Made by a program: the position numbers and the translations under genes. Positions 15,873 to 24,630 of a stretch of DNA of 64,000 nt are shown here, one piece after another. This DNA is from UBA1952 sp965200035 (lineage in GTDB: Bacteria; Bacteroidota; Bacteroidia; Chitinophagales; Chitinophagaceae), in assembly GCA_965200035.1 (NCBI GenBank), contig OZ241334.1, positions 1,488,001 to 1,552,000 of the forward strand, read 5' to 3'. The notes below the pieces were generated by a model. That model did no database searches. It was not told where the DNA came from and saw only the letters and a list, made by a program, of their open reading frames with translations. How positions within the stretch are numbered: position 1 is the stretch's first letter; each line of letters starts with the position of its first letter.

Positions 15873-17890
15873 TGGGAGCATTCTACGTTAGCTCCATTGC
15901 TGAGTTTTTGCAAAGAGATGAGGACGCTATTATTGGCGCGCTTACCTCTGCAGGAAATAGCGCAGGTTTCTATCAGCAAATTCATACCCAAACCGATGCT
16001 TGGGAAATTCAAATCTCTCTTTTAAGACAGACACTAACCAGCCTTAATATAAGCTCTAGTGAAGCAAAGGAAAGTGGTATACTACTGGAATATACCATCG
16101 CAAGACGCTCTAAAAGAATTGATGCCGTCCTGTTACTTGGCGCTTCCATTTTTGTTTTAGAATTTAAAATAGGAGCCACTAGATTTAACCGTGCTGACGA
16201 AGAGCAGCTTTTAGATTACTGCCTTGATCTGCGGGATTTTCATTTTGAGTCTAGAAACAAAGTTATCTATCCAATTCTTATTGCCACAGAAGCTAGGTTA
16301 AAAGGCCAGACTTTTATAACATGTTCTGAGCCTATACAACCCATAACTTATTGCAATAGCTCATCATTGGCTTTATCGTTAAACGATCTTGTTCATCTTC
16401 AGCATAGCCGTAGCTTGCCAATTTCTTATAAGAGATGGAATGAAAGTGTGTACGCCCCTACACCTACTATTATTGAAGCTGCTCAGACACTTTTTGCAGG
16501 AAAAGATGTGGCAGAAATATCCAGATCTCATGCAGGATTAAAGAACCTTACCAGAACGACAGAAGCTATTGTTTCAGCTATTGAACATGCTAAGCTCTAT
16601 AATGAAAAGATTGTTTGCTTTATTACAGGTGTACCCGGAGCAGGCAAGACATTAGCCGGTTTGAATATTGCTCATTATCCAGCATTTCAAGCGGGAGGCG
16701 AATCGCTTGCAACTTTTGTTTCTGGCAATAGCCCTTTGATCAAAGTTTTAAGAGAAGCCCTATCAAGAGATGCGACAAAACGCCTCAAAAAGCTTGGACA
16801 AGAAATAAAGCAAAGGGAGCAAGAAAGGATTATTGCCTTTATCGAAAACGTTCATGCATTTTTCGATAAATATTATGGTGAAGATAAACCGGCACCTAAT
16901 AATAAGATTGTCATCTTTGATGAGGCGCAGCGGGCATGGAATGCCGATTATTCAAAAAGGAAATTTGAACGGCCACTTTCTGAGCCAGAGCTCATGCTGC
17001 AAATCATGGACAGGCATACAGACTGGGCAGCCCTTGTAGCCCTAATAGGTGGCGGTCAGGAAATCAATAATGGAGAAGGTGGAATACAAGAATGGATAAA
17101 GGCAATATCAGAAAAATATCCTGAATGGAACATACTCACGTCGCCACAACTAAACGGTGGAGACCACTCAACTGGCTCTGTCAGCCTATATAAGGAAGCG
17201 GCTAAGCATGTGACTGTTATTGAAAATCCAGACTTGCACTTGGATGTCTCTATCCGTTCGTATAAAGCTGAAGATTTATCAAAATGGGTGGCGCTTGTTT
17301 TGCAAAACGAACCAGAAGAAGCATATAAGCTATTTGTCAATAAGCTAACTGAATACCCAATATTCATTACAAGGACGTTAAATACCGCAATGCAATTTTT
17401 GCGCAGCAAAAGATTAGGTACTCGTCGCGTAGGGCTACTAGCAAGTTCAGGGGCAAAAAGGATTCGCGCTTATGGCATTGAAATGAGCGCTTCATTAAAG
17501 GGCACATCTAAGCAGGATGAGCTCGGCAATTGGTATCTGAATGCTACAGATGACATACGTTCATCTAATTTTTTAGAAGTTCCAGCCAACGAATATGCAG
17601 TTCAAGGACTAGAATTGGATTGGACCTGTGTAGCTTGGGATGCTGATTTAAGAATACAGGATCATAAATGGCGTTTTTATGCTTTTAAGGGAACAGATTG
17701 GCAAAATGTAAACGCATTAGAAAAACAAAAGTACCTCATCAATAAATATAGGGTTCTGCTTACCAGAGCTAGGGAAGGAATGGTGCTATGGGTACCAGAA
17801 GGGAATGGCAAGGACAAAACAACACTTCCTGAATTCTATGATAGCATTTATAATTATTTGAGAAAATGTGGTGTTCCGGCTCTTCTCTAG
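15872..17890 (+). CDS. PD-(D/E)XK-like nuclease fused to DUF2075 (Schlafen group 3) helicase
   Basis: 672 residues. The N-terminal part (~70-145) looks like a PD-(D/E)XK nuclease: Asp84 (KRIDAVLLLG), Glu97-x-Lys99 (IFVLEFKIG) and a downstream EEQLLDY, the Gln-containing helix found in this fold. Residues ~245-640 are a P-loop helicase of the DUF2075 family: Walker A GVPGAGKT (253-260), Walker B KIVIFDEAQ (344-352), then FITRTLNTAM, ASSGAKRIRAYG, EYAVQGLELDWTCVAWD and the arginine-finger-like KYRVLLTRAREGMVLWVPEG. It should translocate on or unwind nucleic acid with ATP. The XRE partner and low G+C between an IS and repeats fit a defence or restriction-type module; that role is inferred. Confidence 0.87.
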   Translation: MGAFYVSSIAEFLQRDEDAIIGALTSAGNSAGFYQQIHTQTDAWEIQISLLRQTLTSLNISSSEAKESGILLEYTIARRSKRIDAVLLLGASIFVLEFKIGATRFNRADEEQLLDYCLDLRDFHFESRNKVIYPILIATEARLKGQTFITCSEPIQPITYCNSSSLALSLNDLVHLQHSRSLPISYKRWNESVYAPTPTIIEAAQTLFAGKDVAEISRSHAGLKNLTRTTEAIVSAIEHAKLYNEKIVCFITGVPGAGKTLAGLNIAHYPAFQAGGESLATFVSGNSPLIKVLREALSRDATKRLKKLGQEIKQREQERIIAFIENVHAFFDKYYGEDKPAPNNKIVIFDEAQRAWNADYSKRKFERPLSEPELMLQIMDRHTDWAALVALIGGGQEINNGEGGIQEWIKAISEKYPEWNILTSPQLNGGDHSTGSVSLYKEAAKHVTVIENPDLHLDVSIRSYKAEDLSKWVALVLQNEPEEAYKLFVNKLTEYPIFITRTLNTAMQFLRSKRLGTRRVGLLASSGAKRIRAYGIEMSASLKGTSKQDELGNWYLNATDDIRSSNFLEVPANEYAVQGLELDWTCVAWDADLRIQDHKWRFYAFKGTDWQNVNALEKQKYLINKYRVLLTRAREGMVLWVPEGNGKDKTTLPEFYDSIYNYLRKCGVPALL

Positions 17891-17976
17891 TTACTTCGAT
17901 CATTTTTATCTCGATTAATCTACCCTGATACTCCTATCTTCCTGCCTCAAATAAACCAACCAAAAACCAGTCAAAC

Positions 17977-18384
17977 ATGCATCCAACCCGTTTATCTCCC
18001 GAAGAGCTGCTGGCCTATAATGAGGCATTCGTCAAATCGCTGACGGCGCTCAATGAAGCCGCCGCTGCCCAGCGCAACCAGATCATACAGGAAGTACGGG
18101 ATGCCCTGAAGAGCGGCAGCCCTGCCCCGCAGCCTGCCGCCAATGTAGCCGCCCTTACTGCCGCCGCTCAACAGGCCCCGGCCGCCCCTCCGGCCATGCC
18201 TGCAGCGGACCCGGCAGCAGCCGGCGAAGGCGCCGATATCTATGGTGCGCTGATCCAGTGCTTCAGCCTGGCCTGGCACAATGCGCTGAGTGCACAGCTG
18301 CAGGCCAATGAGACGGCCATAGCCGCGCTGACCTGTCTGCTGACACACCTGCTGAGCGGGGAGACGGTGCCATCCGCTTCCTGA
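17977..18384 (+). CDS. RebB-like (R-body family) protein
   Basis: 135 residues. N-terminal helix (SPEELLAYNEAFVKSLTALN), an Ala/Pro-rich linker (~48-85), then a C-terminal segment GADIYGALIQCFSLAWHNAL, continuing AQLQANETAIAALTCLLTHLLSG. The spacing of G..Y.A..Q...L...NA..AQ..AN.T resembles RebB proteins, subunits of R-bodies (coiled protein ribbons). Similarity is by eye only. High-G+C codon use contrasts with the AT-rich helicase gene immediately upstream. It may be a stand-alone relative, since no second reb gene is intact nearby. Confidence 0.5.
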   Translation: MHPTRLSPEELLAYNEAFVKSLTALNEAAAAQRNQIIQEVRDALKSGSPAPQPAANVAALTAAAQQAPAAPPAMPAADPAAAGEGADIYGALIQCFSLAWHNALSAQLQANETAIAALTCLLTHLLSGETVPSAS

Positions 18385-18522
18385 GCCGGCTGCGTTGTAA
18401 GCCGAACCTGCGGGATCAATATTCATCTGCGCCGGGTAGAATGCCGCACAAATAATAGAAAAATAATAATTATATGATTTCCTGCTTGCCCGGAGCTGTA
18501 CCGGCTCAGGCTGATGGCAGTT

Positions 18523-18622
18523 CCTTTTTCCGGAACAGGACAGGTTTTTCATACGGGTTGATACGGGATATGTACGGGATATGTACGGGGTATGTACGGG
18601 GTATGTACGGGACTACTACGGA
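18523..18622 (+). repeat. 100-bp dispersed repeat with four 11-bp units (copy 1)
   Basis: The sequence from CCTTTTTCCGGAACAGGACA to GGGACTACTACGGA recurs, inverted, at 54516-54604. The interior is a tandem ATGTACGGGGT/ATGTACGGGAT array; here ATGTACGGG occurs four times, in the other copy three times, which accounts exactly for the 100 versus 89 bp lengths. Confidence 0.9.
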
Positions 18623-18692
18623 ACAAATACGTATCTGACCCGAACCATATACGATGCAAAGCGCATACAGATCTGCAATTAAACAGGCACAG

Positions 18693-20462
18693 CTATGGCT
18701 CAGCCAGGAAGCATAGCGCCGCCGGCCGGCACCGTGGGCAGCGTCACTTTTACCAATCCATGCATGGGCTACTGGCCTGCAGGAAGACGGGCACGGACCA
18801 TGCCCACTTTCTGCGTGATCCGGCCTTTGCCAGGCCGTGGGCTTTACAGCTACAGAGTGTGACCAGGTGGACTGGTACAGGCGCTCCTGCGCCGGACAGT
18901 TCGTCAGCTGCAGCCCCGGGCAGGTATGGGCTGCACTCATGTCCGCCCGGGCAAGGCACTGTACACTGTGCTGCGGAAAGATGGCACAAGCGCCCCCGGC
19001 GAGCGTTCTGTGCTGCCGGAAAACCACCATCCGCCGTATGGTTTTCTGACTGGCATAGGCAGTGCCCGCCCGCCAAAATATTGCAGATATTCGCTATCCT
19101 GATGGCTGCCGCGGCAGGTGTATAACGCCGGAGCTGACCGGTGCCCGGCTGATACCGGCCACCACCAAGGTGAATTTTGAAGTGCGGCAGGGTGGCAGAC
19201 CTATTGCGGAAAACGGCCTGCCGAGCCGGAAAGATGCCCTGCTCCTGCCGGTGCTGCAGAGACCCTATGAGGCAGCTATGCCCGCCCGGGAAGGAGCATG
19301 ATGCTACCGGCTGAAGGAAGGAGCACCGGAGCCGCCGGCTGATGACGCGGCTTTCGCCCTGGCGCCGGCAGCCTGAACAGACCGCAGGTATCTGCCTGCA
19401 CGGTGACGCCTGATGTGCTGCCCGTTTTATTATTGCATTTCAATTTATTAAGCCTGATTCAGCGTCCTTTATCAATCCTTATTAATAGACATACTATAAA
19501 CCAATGGCAGGCATGACTGCTGCCCATACCGCCCGGCTATCCGGATGCATAAATAGACGCCTTGTCTGTATGCCGCAGGATCGCTGACGGGGTTGACCAT
19601 GAATCGGTACGTATGCTGCTATAGCCAGGCGGCACCACCCTGCCCTGCCTGCCATAAACCATAGAACTATGCGGCAGTGCTGACTGTACCCCCGCAAGGC
19701 AACCATTCCGGGATGACATCTTATGTAAGCTTTCGGGCAGATAACCGGGCGGTGGAGCGTGGCCGGAACTGGGTATGTGCTTAACAGAACTTCCGTCTGT
19801 TGGTATCCGGTAGCGGGGAGGATGCTGCCGGCAGGCAGGAGGTATTTGAAAAATATTCAGCCATTGGTAGCAACATACCCCCCCTGCTTGCCGGTACGGC
19901 CTGCCGGAAAGGGACAGGCGTTGCTACCGGATTTACCTCAGCCGACCTTATCATTCAGCGCCCCGGCTATGACAAGCTGACCGGCGGCCATCCGGCATAC
20001 CCCACAGCGGTTGTGTATCCGTCAACAGGTGCCCAATCCTTGTCAGGCGATTGCATGGCCATCCTGAAGCAGCTGCCTCAGGCAGCTCCGGGTACCGGAT
20101 CAGGGCTTAACAGCGCCAATCATTATGCGAAGATCATCAGGTGGGTTGGAGCAATACCGGCGGGCCATAATCACTACCCGCCCGGTGCCGCGCTGCAGCT
20201 AAAAGCCGGCAGCATGGCTACCAGACCAGGCGACCTTTTAAAGCATTGCGCAAACCACTATGCATATTGTTAGCGGCTGCGCATCTCCGGGCTGCACGAC
20301 ACGGCGGGCGTGCCTGACCTTCGTAAAGCTTTATGAAGAAACAGAAGCGATACCTACAGTCGCCCTACCCTTCCGGGAAAGGAAGCGGATGGCATAATAT
20401 TAATGCCCTCGGCCTCAGGCGAGGCAGCCTGATTCAAAACCTGCCCCGGCACCCAACCACTT
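18693..20462 (+). other. Gene-poor, apparently degraded stretch
   Basis: About 1.8 kb with no open frame I can assign. Fragments look like former coding sequence. One frame ends at 19301 (KVNFEVRQGGRPIAENGL ... YEAAMPAREGA). A shifted frame directly after it reads YRLKEGAPEPPADDAAFALA and stops at 19376, as if one gene had a frameshift. Another frame (19800-20273, TTG start) encodes TGFTSADLIIQRPGYDKLTG and ends CANHYAYC; it has no recognised domain. G+C is similar to the chromosome. Confidence 0.35.
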
Positions 20463-22205
20463 ATGTCAAAGAATGTAGCAGCACAGCTGGTAAGCATGCT
20501 GGCCGCGGCAGGCATCCGCCGCATATATGCCGTTACCGGCGATAGCCTGAACCACCTGAATGATGCGGTGCAGCACCACCCTGAGATCGAATGGATTCAC
20601 GTACGCCATGAGGAAGCCGGCGCTTACGCTGCCGGCGCCGAAGCTCAGCTGACGGGCAAGCTGGCCTGCTGCGCGGGCAGCAGCGGACCGGGGCATGTGC
20701 ACCTGATCAATGGCCTGTATGATGCCCACCGCTCAGGCGCGCCGGTGCTGGCGATTGCCTCTACGGTCATATCCACCGAATTTGGCACAGACTATTTTCA
20801 GGAGACGAATACCACGAAGCTGTTTGACGACTGCAGCAACTACAACCATATTGCCAATACACCGGCGCAGCTGCCACGGATGGCGCAGGCGGCCATGCAG
20901 CACGCCTACCACAAGAAGGGCGTAGCGGTGCTGGGGCTGCCGGGCGATCTTTCCCAGATGGAAGCGGTAGAGAGTGCCTCCTCAGTACGTACGTATTTCC
21001 CAAAGGCTACGATTCTGCCCGCGCCGGAAGAGCTGCAGGAGCTGGCGGAGCTGATCAACCAGCACCAGAAAGTGACGATTTTCTGTGGCGTGGGCGCTAC
21101 CGAAGCGCACGATGAGGTGGTGAAGCTGGCGGCGTTGCTGAAATCGCCGGTAGGCTACTCGTTCCGAGGCAAGATGACCATCCAGCACTATAACCCTTAT
21201 GAGGTGGGCATGACGGGATTGCTGGGGCTGCCCTCGGCCTACCATGCGATGCATGAGGCGGGCCTGGTGCTGCTGCTGGGCACAGATTTTCCCTATGCGC
21301 CGTTTCTGCCGGTTGATAATGTGCTGGTACAGATAGATACGAACCCCGAGAAGCTGGGCCGCCGCGCGAAGCTGAAGCTCGGCCTGCACGGGGACATCAA
21401 AACAACGCTGGACGCGCTCCTGCCGCTGCTGCAGGAAAAGACGGATGACAGCTTCCTGAAGGCGCAGCTGGATGTATATGCGCAGGTGAAGGAGCACTTG
21501 CTTACTTATGTCAACGACCCCGGGAAGCAGAATGCTATCCACCCCGAATATGTAGCCCATGCCATTGATCAGGCTGCGGCGGATGATGCGATCTTCACGC
21601 TGGATACGGGTATGTGCTGTGTATGGGGCGCCCGCTACATACAGGCTACCGGCAAGCGGCAGATGCTGGGCTCCTGGAATCATGGCTCTATGGCCAATGC
21701 GATGCCTCACGCGATTGGCGCAGCGCTGGCCTGCCCGGGCAGGCAGGTGATCGCCATCTGCGGCGATGGCGGCCTCTCGATGCTGCTGGGCGATCTGGCG
21801 ACCATTAAGCAATACAAGCTGCCGGTGAAGGTGATTGTGTTCAACAATCGATCGCTCGGCATGGTGAAGCTGGAGATGGAGGTAGATGGCCTGCCGGATA
21901 CGGAAACGGATCTGCTGAACCCGGACTTTGCGATGGTGGCTCAGGCGATGGGCTTCAAGGGCATGACAGTGAATGATCCGCTGGCGGTGATGCCGGCGCT
22001 GCAGGAAGCATTCGAGACGGAAGGCCCGGTGCTCATCAATATTATGACGGACCCGAATGCTTTGGCGATGCCGCCGAAGGTGGAGCTGAAGATGGTGAAG
22101 GGCATGGCAGAGTCGATGACGAAGCTGATGCTCGGCGGGCACATGCAGGAAGCGCTGGATACGGTGAAGTCCAACTACAAGCATCTGAAGGATGTGCTGG
22201 ATTGA
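20463..22205 (+). CDS. poxB: Pyruvate oxidase / pyruvate dehydrogenase (quinone)
   Basis: 580 residues, close to the 572 of Escherichia coli PoxB. It oxidises pyruvate to acetate and CO2 using ThDP and FAD and passes electrons to quinones at the membrane. Visible: ThDP-activating Glu50 (VRHEEAGAYAAGAEA), LACCAGSSGPGHVHLINGL, central FAD-domain segments (IFCGVGATEAHDEV; DFPYAPFLPVDNVLVQIDTN) and the ThDP/Mg motif GDGGLSMLLGDLATIK...VIVFNN near 440-470. The C-terminal helix (LGGHMQEALDTVKSNY) corresponds to the lipid-binding region. Related ThDP oxidases or a phosphate-dependent pyruvate oxidase are less likely. The stop is followed by T-runs but no clear hairpin. Confidence 0.88.
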   Translation: MSKNVAAQLVSMLAAAGIRRIYAVTGDSLNHLNDAVQHHPEIEWIHVRHEEAGAYAAGAEAQLTGKLACCAGSSGPGHVHLINGLYDAHRSGAPVLAIASTVISTEFGTDYFQETNTTKLFDDCSNYNHIANTPAQLPRMAQAAMQHAYHKKGVAVLGLPGDLSQMEAVESASSVRTYFPKATILPAPEELQELAELINQHQKVTIFCGVGATEAHDEVVKLAALLKSPVGYSFRGKMTIQHYNPYEVGMTGLLGLPSAYHAMHEAGLVLLLGTDFPYAPFLPVDNVLVQIDTNPEKLGRRAKLKLGLHGDIKTTLDALLPLLQEKTDDSFLKAQLDVYAQVKEHLLTYVNDPGKQNAIHPEYVAHAIDQAAADDAIFTLDTGMCCVWGARYIQATGKRQMLGSWNHGSMANAMPHAIGAALACPGRQVIAICGDGGLSMLLGDLATIKQYKLPVKVIVFNNRSLGMVKLEMEVDGLPDTETDLLNPDFAMVAQAMGFKGMTVNDPLAVMPALQEAFETEGPVLINIMTDPNALAMPPKVELKMVKGMAESMTKLMLGGHMQEALDTVKSNYKHLKDVLD

Positions 22206-22242
22206 TGCTTTTTTGGGGGTGGCTTTTTTTTGGATTTGCCTT

Positions 22243-22398
22243 TGAATTTACATCCCCCTCAGTCCCCCTTCAAAGGGGGATGTGATGGTGGGTATGTCCT
22301 ATGCTATTGTAAATAGTTCCTCCTAGTTTCCTTACACGATACAGGATATACGAAACACCTTCCCCCTTTGAAGGGGGACTGAGGGGGATGTAAGTTCA
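22243..22398. repeat. Long interrupted palindrome next to DUF559 gene
   Basis: Two 38-bp arms, 22243-22280 and 22361-22398, are inverted copies with one mismatch, separated by 80 bp. Each arm itself holds a small hairpin (TCCCCCTTCAAAGGGGGA). Core: ACATCCCCCTCAGTCCCCC. The right arm lies 18 bp beyond the DUF559 stop codon. MITE-like in form. Confidence 0.9.
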
Positions 22399-22415
22399 GG
22401 GAGTAGATAAGCAAC

Positions 22416-22790
22416 TTACTCCTCCCCCAACCACTCAATAAATTCAATCAACCGCTTTACTACCGACACCACATCTTTACGAACCTCTTTTTCCGAAAAC
22501 CGGATAAAACGCACACCTAGTTCTTCCAGGCGCGCCTGCCGGATCGCATCTTTTTGCACCGCTGCTTCTTCTTGATGACTGCCGCCATCGATCTCGATGG
22601 CCAGCCTTAGCTCATGGCAGTAGAAATCCACAATGTATTCACTCAATGGTACCTGCCGGTGAAATTCGTATCCGGTGGCTTTTCTGCGGATCTTTTGCCA
22701 GAGCGTGGCTTCTGCCTGGGTGGGTGCTTTTCTTAGCTTTCCGGCGAGCTGTTTCAGTTTCGTATCATAAGGGATGATGCGATTGCGCAT
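22416..22790 (-). CDS. DUF559 (Vsr-like) endonuclease-domain protein
   Basis: 124 residues from the ATG at 22790; the frame opens ten codons earlier at a TTG. It is a DUF559 protein: PTQAEATLWQKIRRKATGYEF, FHRQVPLSEYIVDFYCHELR, LAIEIDGGSH and LEELGVRFIRFSEKEV. Asp of VDFY and Glu/Asp of EIDG form the metal-binding site of the very-short-patch-repair/PD-(D/E)XK-like fold. Probable DNA nuclease, substrate unknown. The gene sits alone beside a long palindrome; similar genes are often found as mobile single-gene units. Confidence 0.87.
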   Translation of the reverse strand: MRNRIIPYDTKLKQLAGKLRKAPTQAEATLWQKIRRKATGYEFHRQVPLSEYIVDFYCHELRLAIEIDGGSHQEEAAVQKDAIRQARLEELGVRFIRFSEKEVRKDVVSVVKRLIEFIEWLGEE

Positions 22791-22903
22791 TTCCAGATCA
22801 GGGTCTAAATGAACCGGCAAGATAAAGAACGTTTTGATCTATAGTGTTGATTTTGAGCTATTCAAGAACGGGTAACATCTCAAGCCAGTGAATTTCTCCA
22901 GCT

Positions 22904-22944
22904 AAAAAAAGCAGGTAATATGCCTGCCAGACATATTACCTGCT
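22904..22944 (-). terminator. Terminator of the PI-PLC gene
   Basis: 13-bp stem AGCAGGTAATATG/CATATTACCTGCT (22910-22922 with 22932-22944), followed on the minus strand by seven T. It lies 27 bp past the stop at 22971. Confidence 0.88.
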
Positions 22945-22970
22945 TCCTGATTAAGCAGATTAGCTGAAGC

Positions 22971-24329
22971 CTATTTCTTATTGCTGTGAATAAGCGTATT
23001 GATGACGGCCTGCTGCGGAAAATCCATAGACAGTATGCCGTAGCGGATCTTGCCGCGGCGGATCAGCTCCTGCTGCAGCCAATGCATCATCCGCCAGGCA
23101 GCCTCACGCGGATAAGGTACATCGTTCCATGCGGTCATGGCTGAGCTGTACTTGCCCACGTAGCTGATGAAGTTGAGCAGCAGCAGATCCGGATCGCTCT
23201 TTTGATGATCTTCGATGAAGGAATTTACCTTACCCTGCTTGAGGTATTGCTGCTCCAGGTTTATATCATAGTCATCCTGTGTGGTGTACTTGTAGGTATT
23301 GGTACAGCCCGGGTGCACGGTGCAGTTTTTGATCTTCCGGCTTTCTTCGTTGTTGCTTACGTTCAGATCATAGCCCCGGTACTGATCGCTGTCGAACCGG
23401 CGGAGCAGCACAATCTTTCCTTTGGCATCTGCCACAGTGGGCCACTGGCATCCATGATAGAACAGCTGATGCTGATCGTAGGTCTTTGCCCAGATAGCTT
23501 CATCGAAGCCAAAATCATCCGGCTTTACACTCATGATGATGAACTCGCCGGGGTTGGCTTTGAGAAATGCCTCGCAATCATTCAGCACCATATTGAAGGT
23601 GTAATTGTACAGGATCTTACCATGCACAATGTGTAGCACTTCATCGAACTCATCGCCGGCAAACATTTTCAGGGCGGCCCCGCCTGCGGTAAATGCGGTG
23701 CTCTTTTCTTTGATGTTCTTGATGCTCGCCAGCCGGATGTCCAGAAAGCGGATGCCCTGCTCCAGCTGGTCTTTGATGGTATTGTCCTGGCATTTGGCAA
23801 ACTGGTGCTTATCAATGGGCAGCTTGCCGGTAATGCCGTCGAAGTCTGCGATGATCTCTGCAAAGGTGCCGCTATCGTGCGTACCGGGAATATTGATATT
23901 GGATATCATCCGGTCCTGCGGAATCAGGTCGGTGATCCACCGGCTCTTGTTGTAAGTTTTGGTTACGTAAACATCTACCTGATCCTGATCACCGTAGCTG
24001 ATCACAGAGTCGGCATGAAGATTGTTCACGTGCCTGCCTGTTTCCGTATACCGGGTACGGTCCTGCATGATGGTGACGTTGGCGAAGTGGCGGTCGGAGT
24101 GCTCTTTTTCTTCTACCTTGATCTTTACAGAGGCCGTTTTCATCGCGCAGCCGTTCATGCTATTGGACGACCCTTCTATATAAAATTCAGCCGATTGGCC
24201 ACCGGATGGAATATCGCCATGCACTTTGTCCAGATGCTCATCTTTCCAGCAAAATTCCCGGTCGGAGGTGCCGAAGCTGAGCTGTAAGTCTGTCTGATTG
24301 ATGATTGTAAGCTTTGCGCCTTTTCCCAT
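22971..24329 (-). CDS. PI-PLC X-domain protein with an N-terminal beta domain
   Basis: 452 residues, no signal peptide. From ~residue 130 it is a phosphatidylinositol-specific phospholipase C X domain: NINIPGTHDSGTF with catalytic His151, GIRFLDIRLA (metal or inositol contacts), LHIVHGK with second His236, and FLKANPGEFIIMSVK. It may cleave phosphoinositides or glycosyl-PI anchors to a cyclic inositol phosphate. The first ~115 residues (KLTIINQTDLQLSFGTS ... NSMNGCAMKTASVKIKV) look like a beta-sandwich, perhaps a lipid- or glycan-binding domain, which I cannot name. Lack of a signal peptide is odd for this family. Single transcription unit with its own terminator. Confidence 0.85.
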   Translation of the reverse strand: MGKGAKLTIINQTDLQLSFGTSDREFCWKDEHLDKVHGDIPSGGQSAEFYIEGSSNSMNGCAMKTASVKIKVEEKEHSDRHFANVTIMQDRTRYTETGRHVNNLHADSVISYGDQDQVDVYVTKTYNKSRWITDLIPQDRMISNINIPGTHDSGTFAEIIADFDGITGKLPIDKHQFAKCQDNTIKDQLEQGIRFLDIRLASIKNIKEKSTAFTAGGAALKMFAGDEFDEVLHIVHGKILYNYTFNMVLNDCEAFLKANPGEFIIMSVKPDDFGFDEAIWAKTYDQHQLFYHGCQWPTVADAKGKIVLLRRFDSDQYRGYDLNVSNNEESRKIKNCTVHPGCTNTYKYTTQDDYDINLEQQYLKQGKVNSFIEDHQKSDPDLLLLNFISYVGKYSSAMTAWNDVPYPREAAWRMMHWLQQELIRRGKIRYGILSMDFPQQAVINTLIHSNKK

Positions 24330-24604
24330 AATTAAGTTTTGAACGAAAGTATAGGCTCCGGACAGCGCATAAAACCGTTTTTTAACGGTATCGAAGCTAC
24401 GATCTTATCTGCACAGATTGTACGTTAATTCCACAATAAGCTATTGCCCGGACACGTTTTCATAAGAACCATTTTGTTTTTATACATTCATTAATGCGCA
24501 GCACAATATGGCTTAGCTATTCTAATTATAAAAGAGTGTGTATAACCTGTGTAAAGCTTATGTAATGATGCGCATAGCCTATAGCTGATGGCGTACCTTT
24601 TTAT

Positions 24605-24612
24605 TAACTTTG
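24605..24612 (+). promoter_or_regulatory. -7 promoter box (TAACTTTG)
   Basis: Matches the Bacteroidota -7 consensus TAnnTTTG and lies 19 bp before the ATG of the TPR gene, giving a leader of about 12 nt. No clear -33 TTTG. Confidence 0.5.
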
Positions 24613-24630
24613 ATACAAACACTGTGAGCT

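Noticed and set aside
18554..18614. Possible CRISPR or iteron-type plasmid origin in the 11-bp array
   Set aside because: There are no spacers, the unit is only 11 bp, no rep gene is near, and the surroundings are chromosomal.
19800..20273. 157-codon open frame with TTG start in the degraded region
   Set aside because: No domain, no supporting promoter or ribosome site, and neighbouring frames show signs of decay. Mentioned only within the gene-poor region.
20982..22184. A 400-residue open frame antisense to poxB, rich in His, Arg and Gln
   Set aside because: It is the mirror of GC-rich codons in a well supported gene. The composition is extreme and no domain is visible. The same holds for the antisense frames at 59611-60819, 50854-52212 and 52777-53547.
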